From JBEKEX01 sp050013615 (lineage in GTDB: Bacteria > Chloroflexota > Anaerolineae > Anaerolineales > Anaerolineaceae): DNA of 10,596 bases. This document shows positions 6,821 through 10,596 of the stretch, in pieces. Under the pieces are notes generated by a model. It made no database searches. It saw only the letters and a program-made list of their open reading frames with translations, and was not told the origin of the DNA. Position 1 is the first letter of the stretch; each line of letters starts with the position of its first letter. Both the position numbers and the translations under genes were made by a program. The DNA is taken from the NCBI GenBank assembly GCA_050013615.1, contig JBEKEX010000078.1:1-10596 (forward strand), in the 5' to 3' direction.

Positions 6821-7216
6821 TTAAATTCCAAGATCGTCGCCGCCCCCGCCGGCATCCGCACCCAACTCAGGCATGTTCTGCTCGATGTCCTCGGGCGATT
6901 GGCCGGATTCCAGGCGGCCCACCACTTCATCGAATTCCGGCCCAATGTCCTCGCCCCCCGCTTCGGATTTCATCTTCTTCAACATGTGGCCCAGTGCCTT
7001 GGGGTCTTCTTCCAACCCATCCAGGCTGCCGGGGTCGGATAGATTCTCCAGCCGGCTTTCCTCCGAACGTGCCACGCGGATACGGCCGATGCGCCGTTTG
7101 ACGTTGCGGCTGCCGCAGTGCGGGCAAACGACTGGCTTGCTGCCATAATCAGTGTAAGTTATAAAAAGGTCGAAGCGTTGGTGACAATCGCTACAAACAA
7201 AATCATAGGTGGGCAT
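6821..7216 (-). CDS. FmdB-type zinc ribbon protein
   Basis: This 131-residue protein begins MPTYDFVCSDC, the usual start of the FmdB/zinc-ribbon family. Four cysteines (8, 11, 31, 34) in CxxC and CPHCGS form the expected zinc site. The ribbon occupies about residues 1-45; the remainder is acidic and charged, ending in a Gly/Asp-rich tail (120-131). The family was named for a putative regulator of formamidase/amidase genes, but its members are widespread small proteins of unclear role, so no specific function is claimed. The start at 7216 is fixed by GGAGGAG five bases upstream; an in-frame TTG at 7249 is less likely. It converges with the metallopeptidase gene (30-bp gap) and diverges from gmk. 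Confidence 0.88.
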   Translation of the reverse strand: MPTYDFVCSDCHQRFDLFITYTDYGSKPVVCPHCGSRNVKRRIGRIRVARSEESRLENLSDPGSLDGLEEDPKALGHMLKKMKSEAGGEDIGPEFDEVVGRLESGQSPEDIEQNMPELGADAGGGGDDLGI

Positions 7217-7241
7217 GCACTCCTCCACAGACGCAAACAGC

Positions 7242-7270
7242 ATTATCAATTATAATCAGAATTGCTCCAA
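7242..7270 (-). promoter_or_regulatory. Candidate promoter for the FmdB-type gene
   Basis: On the minus strand, TTGGAG (7270-7265) and GATAAT (7247-7242) are separated by 17 bases. The -10 matches five of six positions and the -35 three of six. The elements lie about 26 bases upstream of the start codon, leaving a short leader that includes the GGAGGAG ribosome site. Confidence 0.4.
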
Positions 7271-7332
7271 TTTCTGCTCTACCAATACAGGCCCGTTGTA
7301 TAGGCGGGTAAATTCCTCCGCGAAGGACATGT

Positions 7333-7959
7333 ATGCCTGACGAACCCATCGATTTTGACTTGCTCCATCCCCAGCCCTTGCTGATCGTCATCTCCGGCCC
7401 TTCCGGGGTTGGAAAAGACGCAGTGTTAAAGGAAATGAAACGGCGCAAGCTGGACGTCTCTTTCGTGGTTACCACCACCAGCCGGCCGCCCAGAGCAGAA
7501 GAAGTAGAAGGAGTGGATTATCACTTCGTCAGCAAGGAACAGTTCGAAGCGATGGTCGAGAACGGCGGCATGTTGGAGCACGCCCTGGTCTATCAAGATT
7601 ACAAAGGTCTGCAAACGAAGCACGTGCGCGCGCCTTTGCAGAGCGGCAAGGATGTTGTCATTCGCGTCGATGTGCAAGGCGCAGCTCGCTATCGTCACCT
7701 TTGCCCCGATGCACTGCTCATCTTCCTCATTCCCACCACCGAGCAGGAATGGTTCCAGCGCCTGAAAGCACGCCAGACGGAGACACCGGAAAGCCTGAAA
7801 ATCCGTGTGGGCACGGCCAAAAAGGAACTGGAATACCTGCCCATGTTCGATTACGTCATCGTGAATGCTGAAAACTGCCTGGAAGAAGCCGTCGATACCA
7901 TCGAGGATATCATCCGGGCCGAACACCATCGCACGCATCCCCGAAAGATCACCCTATGA
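7333..7959 (+). CDS. gmk: Guanylate kinase
   Basis: This 208-residue cytoplasmic enzyme transfers phosphate from ATP to GMP, giving GDP for nucleotide synthesis. The P-loop SGPSGVGK (21-28) is followed by Asp29 where many homologues have Ser, Thr or Gly. The GMP-binding region includes TTTSRPPR (47-54), GVDYHF (60-65) and MLEHALVY (80-87). The VDVQGAA segment (112-118) and a lid with RLKARQTETPESLKIR (143-158) are typical. The usual YGTP segment is replaced by YKGLQ (90-94), a local divergence. Length is normal. The ATG at 7333 has AAGGA five bases upstream; another ATG at 7329 is out of frame. The stop overlaps the rhomboid start as ATGA, so the two are probably one operon. Confidence 0.95.
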   Translation: MPDEPIDFDLLHPQPLLIVISGPSGVGKDAVLKEMKRRKLDVSFVVTTTSRPPRAEEVEGVDYHFVSKEQFEAMVENGGMLEHALVYQDYKGLQTKHVRAPLQSGKDVVIRVDVQGAARYRHLCPDALLIFLIPTTEQEWFQRLKARQTETPESLKIRVGTAKKELEYLPMFDYVIVNAENCLEEAVDTIEDIIRAEHHRTHPRKITL

Positions 7960-8741
7960 ATCAAACACCTCCTCCTGATTTCTCCTCCTCCAACAGTGGA
8001 CAACCCACACCCCAGCCGTCGACTTTCATGCCTGCCCCGCGGCGCGCCCTGCCGGTTCCCTGGGTCACTTATGTGATGATGGGCATCTGCGTCATTGTTT
8101 ATATTGGGCAAGTGCTCACCCAAAACCTTTTCGGCATCGATCTACTGGGGCTTTATGGCGAAAAGATCAATGCTGCCATCGTCGCCGGAGAACTCTGGCG
8201 ACTGGTGACACCCATCTGGCTGCACGCTTCCATCCTGCACATCGGCTTCAACATGTATGCGCTGTTCATTTTCGGCCCCGGCTTGGAACGGCAGTACGGC
8301 CACGAGCGTTACCTGCTGCTCTACTTGTTGAGCGGCATTGCCGGGAACGTGTTTTCCTTCCTCTTTACTGCTGCCGCCTCTTTGGGTGCTTCGACTTCCA
8401 TCTTCGGTTTGATCGCCGCGGAGGGCGTATTCATTTACCAAAACCGGGAGCTGATGGGCAACCGCTTCCGCGCCGCCATGTCCAACATCGTGTTTGTCGT
8501 GGTTATCAACCTGTTCCTGGGCGTCTCCACCCCGGGCATCGATATTTGGGGGCATATCGGCGGGCTGATCGGCGGGTTCGCCTTTGCCTGGGCTGCTTCG
8601 CCGGTGCTGGAGCCGCAAATGGTAGATGGTCACATCCAACTGATGGACAAACGCTCCAAGACCCAGGCACGCTTGCTTGCCGTGGGTATCCTGGTATTCT
8701 TGATGGCACTGACCTATTTTGGGATCACACGACAATCCTAG
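7956..8741 (+). CDS. Rhomboid-family intramembrane serine protease
   Basis: This 261-residue protein has a Pro/Ser-rich cytosolic N-terminus (1-30) and about seven hydrophobic segments, the last at about 240-257. Rhomboid features are present: WR in the first loop (81-82), HxxxN as His95 to Asn99, a GxS motif with nucleophile Ser146 in GASTSIFG, and catalytic His200 in GHIGGLIGGF. Such enzymes cut single-pass membrane proteins within or near the membrane. Position 147 is Thr, where Gly or Ala is more usual, but the Ser/His dyad is intact, so activity is expected. The ATG overlaps the gmk stop by four bases, indicating translational coupling. Substrates cannot be inferred from the context. Confidence 0.92.
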   Translation: MNQTPPPDFSSSNSGQPTPQPSTFMPAPRRALPVPWVTYVMMGICVIVYIGQVLTQNLFGIDLLGLYGEKINAAIVAGELWRLVTPIWLHASILHIGFNMYALFIFGPGLERQYGHERYLLLYLLSGIAGNVFSFLFTAAASLGASTSIFGLIAAEGVFIYQNRELMGNRFRAAMSNIVFVVVINLFLGVSTPGIDIWGHIGGLIGGFAFAWAASPVLEPQMVDGHIQLMDKRSKTQARLLAVGILVFLMALTYFGITRQS

Positions 8742-8769
8742 ATTATCCCTTTTTAAAGCAGCTCGAATG

Positions 8770-8813
8770 AAAAATAGAGGCAGGTTGGGTATGTTGCGCG
8801 CCCAACCTGCCTC
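8770..8813 (-). terminator. Strong terminator of the MFS exporter operon
   Basis: GAGGCAGGTTGGG (8777-8789) and CCCAACCTGCCTC (8801-8813) form a perfect 13-bp stem with an 11-base loop. Read on the minus strand, the stem is followed by TATTTTT (8776-8770), a good T-run, so it ends transcription from the exporter gene, whose stop is 18 bases upstream. On the plus strand no T-run follows, but the hairpin may also hinder read-through from the rhomboid gene. Confidence 0.85.
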
Positions 8814-8831
8814 ACTCTGATGGGGAGAATA

Positions 8832-10130
8832 TTATTCGACTACCGCTTCAGCTTCCGGTTTAGCTACCGCCGTCGGTTTAATTTCTTGCATCGCATCTTC
8901 CATATTCATGATCGACGGCACAAAGAAAGCCGCGGCTGTCAGGAGAATGGTCAATGCCCCGCCGATCAAAAACCAGGCGCGTACTCCGAAGAATTCAGCG
9001 ACCGGTGCAGCAACCAGCATGCTCAAGGGCATCATGGCCGTTACCGAGCTGTTGATCAACGTGAAAACCCTGCCTTGCATCTCAGGGGCAACTTTGGCCT
9101 GCAATATCGCAAATATAGGCCCGTTGGCCATCGGTCCCATGAAACCGGCAACGCTATATCCGGCTACTGCCACCAAAAAGATGCTCGCAGGCGCCAGGCC
9201 GGTCAGCAACACACCCACGCCAATCCCAAGGATGCCCAGCAATGAAGTGGCAATGCGCCGTTTGAAGCCACCCCAGGCAGAGAGGATCAACCCACCCACT
9301 ACCATGCCCACGCCTCCGGTAGACTCAAGCAAACCCAACTGCCACGCTCCCCCATTGAAATGTTTGGTAACCAGAAGAGGTAATAAAGTCTCCGAAGGTG
9401 CCAATAGAAAGTTCACAAAGACCGCCAGAGCAACCACCGACAGCGCACCTCTCCATCCCGCCAGGTAACGTGCACCTTCGGCCACTTCGTGAAATAACTG
9501 CTTTGGTGCAGTCAAGGGAGTTGTGGTCGTGTTTTCGGGCTGAGGGATCTTCACAAACAACAACGGAGTGATCGCCATGATGGCAGTAATGACGTCTACC
9601 GAAATAACGCCATAGAAGGGGATCAATTCCATCAGCAAAGCACCCAATGGTGGAGCAGCGATTCCAGCAATACCCTGCAGGGTCTGGTTGGCACCCGCCA
9701 CGCGGGTCAGATGCTCATCCGGTACCATCAGCGCCGTGGAAGCCTGCATGGCCGGCCATTGGAAAACGCTGCCCAAGGCGCGCAGGAACAGGATGACATA
9801 AATTTGCCAGACCTGTTCCAAGCCCAGCATGAACAGGAATGCCAGGGAAAGCGTGGCCAGGGCAATCGAGCCGTCAGCAATGACCATTACCCATTTGCGG
9901 TTCCAACGATCGACCAAGGCGCCGGCGAATGGTGAAAGAAGGATATTCGGCAATAAAGCGACAAAAGTAGCCGTGGTCAACACTACAGCCGAGCCGGTAG
10001 TCTTGGTCAGCCACCAAACCAGGGCAAATTGCACCAGGCTGGATCCCACCAACGAGAATGCCTGGCCGGTCCAAACCAAAGCAAACGTCCTCAGCCAATG
10101 CTGGCCGGGACCTTCAACTGAACGAGTCAT
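8832..10130 (-). CDS. MFS exporter, macrolide-efflux (DHA3/MefA-like) type
   Basis: This 432-residue protein has about 12 hydrophobic segments in two halves joined by a loop near residues 200-225. It starts QHWLRTFALVWTGQAFSLVGS, as in the MefA-like group. MFS motif A appears as GALVDRWNRK (70-79), with Asp74, Arg75 and Arg78, after the second segment. The second half contains KVAPEMQGRVFTL, a segment common in this group. The C-terminus is an Ala/Glu/Val-rich soluble tail. Members use the proton gradient to export drugs or other small molecules; the substrate here is unknown and resistance should not be assumed. AAGG lies about eight bases before the ATG. The upstream SHOCT-like gene ends only 14 bases away, so they are probably co-transcribed. 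Confidence 0.88.
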   Translation of the reverse strand: MTRSVEGPGQHWLRTFALVWTGQAFSLVGSSLVQFALVWWLTKTTGSAVVLTTATFVALLPNILLSPFAGALVDRWNRKWVMVIADGSIALATLSLAFLFMLGLEQVWQIYVILFLRALGSVFQWPAMQASTALMVPDEHLTRVAGANQTLQGIAGIAAPPLGALLMELIPFYGVISVDVITAIMAITPLLFVKIPQPENTTTTPLTAPKQLFHEVAEGARYLAGWRGALSVVALAVFVNFLLAPSETLLPLLVTKHFNGGAWQLGLLESTGGVGMVVGGLILSAWGGFKRRIATSLLGILGIGVGVLLTGLAPASIFLVAVAGYSVAGFMGPMANGPIFAILQAKVAPEMQGRVFTLINSSVTAMMPLSMLVAAPVAEFFGVRAWFLIGGALTILLTAAAFFVPSIMNMEDAMQEIKPTAVAKPEAEAVVE

Positions 10131-10144
10131 TTTAGTTACCTTGT

Positions 10145-10525
10145 CTATTCGATGAAAATTTCGACGTGTTCGTCATCGTCTTCGACATATGCATCCACGA
10201 TTTGACCGATGTCGCCGCTCTGCACCAGCGAAATGATCTCCTGGGGATCCACACCTTCGAGTTCTGGGGCAAATTTCATCCCCATCTTGATGCCGGCATT
10301 GACCACGCCCAATGGCATACGCACATTCACGCGCGTCCGGCCGGAATCAGCGTCGGTCACCCGCACACGGAACCAACGACCTGCGGCTGTCGTTTCGCCA
10401 GTTGGCAGCTGGCGTGGACTTATATCTTGCTCCAGAGTCTCCAGCAATTTGGCCGCTTCTTCGGCAGAAATCTTGCCTTCCTGCACCATCTTCAATACTT
10501 TTAACCGTTCATCGTTGCTCGTCAT
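10145..10525 (-). CDS. SHOCT-like domain protein
   Basis: This is a 126-residue soluble protein. The N-terminal segment ERLKVLKMVQEGKISAEEAA (residues 6-25), continuing KLLETLE, is a helix-turn-helix-like SHOCT-type motif also found at the start of YvlB/LiaX-like proteins. A middle part follows with WFRVRVTDADSG and NVRMPLGVVNAGIKMG, then an acidic C-terminus (EDDDEHVEIFIE). Proteins with this layout occur in Chloroflexota and Firmicutes, often beside transporters or small regulators; their role is not settled. AGGTGAG lies just upstream of the ATG at 10525. The exporter gene follows after 14 bases, which suggests a shared transcript and possibly a regulatory or accessory link (inference). 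Confidence 0.8.
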   Translation of the reverse strand: MTSNDERLKVLKMVQEGKISAEEAAKLLETLEQDISPRQLPTGETTAAGRWFRVRVTDADSGRTRVNVRMPLGVVNAGIKMGMKFAPELEGVDPQEIISLVQSGDIGQIVDAYVEDDDEHVEIFIE

Positions 10526-10544
10526 TTTCTCACCTGCCTATTCA

Positions 10545-10595
10545 TCAAGAAGCCGATGAGGCTTCTTCCTTCTTCCCGCTCAACCGTTGCTGTGC
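10545..10595 (-). CDS. Possible C-terminal end of an upstream gene
   Basis: On the minus strand, the frame entering at 10595 reads AQQRLSGKKEEASSAS and stops at TGA 10547-10545, 19 bases before the SHOCT-like gene. The charged, Ser/Ala-rich end is plausible for a protein tail. A competing frame entering at 10596 stays open and stops at a TGA overlapping the start of the SHOCT-like gene, so the correct frame is uncertain. The family cannot be identified. Confidence 0.32.
   Translation of the reverse strand, partial: AQQRLSGKKEEASSAS
10547..10567. repeat. Perfect 8-bp hairpin upstream of the SHOCT-like gene
   Basis: AAGAAGCC (10547-10554), loop GATGA, then GGCTTCTT (10560-10567) forms a perfect 8-bp stem. 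It overlaps the putative end of the upstream gene. No T-run follows on the minus strand, so it is not a clear terminator; it may stabilise or attenuate the transcript. Confidence 0.35.
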
Positions 10596-10596
10596 C

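Noticed and set aside
8142..8735. Long open frame on the minus strand opposite the rhomboid gene
   Set aside because: It is fully antisense to a clear rhomboid gene; its His/Gln-rich composition is what the reverse complement of membrane-protein codons gives.
8908..9468. Long open frame on the plus strand inside the MFS exporter gene
   Set aside because: It lies opposite a convincing 12-segment exporter and has no recognisable domain or ribosome site.

Overview
The window reads as ordinary chromosomal DNA from a free-living bacterium. My best guess is Chloroflexota, in or near Anaerolineae. That rests on the gene mix (a SHOCT-like small protein next to an MFS exporter, an FmdB zinc ribbon facing gmk, a YfcC-type carrier, a GAF/PAS/GGDEF protein) and on the Gmk P-loop ending GKD. 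It is inference from family resemblance, since there is no rRNA or other marker here. I see no phage, IS element, CRISPR array, tRNA or rRNA.

Layout, left to right. Positions 1-292 (minus strand): ptsH encoding HPr, whose stop overlaps the start of the next gene; the visible first residues of that gene look like PTS enzyme I (ptsI). A 297-bp divergent spacer (293-589) holds a plausible promoter in each direction and a 19-bp inverted repeat just upstream of the ptsH -35. Positions 590-3493 (plus): a 967-residue sensory diguanylate cyclase (GAF, three PAS, GAF, GGDEF) with intact active and inhibitory sites. Positions 3684-5135 (plus): a YfcC-family membrane carrier closed by a strong hairpin. 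Positions 5223-5472 (plus): a small conserved gene that appears broken by a one-base frameshift, followed by a GTAGGGTGCGTT-type hairpin. Positions 5543-6790 (plus): a membrane-anchored putative zinc metallopeptidase (HEWTH) with a perfect TATAAT only 13 bp before its start codon.

Positions 6821-7216 (minus): an FmdB-type zinc ribbon protein, divergent from 7333-7959 gmk (guanylate kinase) and 7956-8741 rhomboid protease, which are coupled by an ATGA overlap. Positions 8770-10595 (minus) are read right to left: the possible tail of an unidentified upstream gene, a 126-residue SHOCT-like protein, and an MFS exporter of the macrolide-efflux type, ending in a 13-bp-stem terminator.

Working together: the ptsH-ptsI pair supplies the general phosphotransfer proteins of a PTS (no EII is visible). 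The diguanylate cyclase would feed c-di-GMP signalling. gmk and the rhomboid are probably co-transcribed without an obvious shared function, and the SHOCT-like protein with the exporter looks like a small regulator/exporter operon. I find no convincing undescribed multi-gene system. The items most worth a second look are the metallopeptidase with its very short leader, the frameshifted small gene, the operator-like palindrome at ptsH, and the SHOCT-like/exporter pair.
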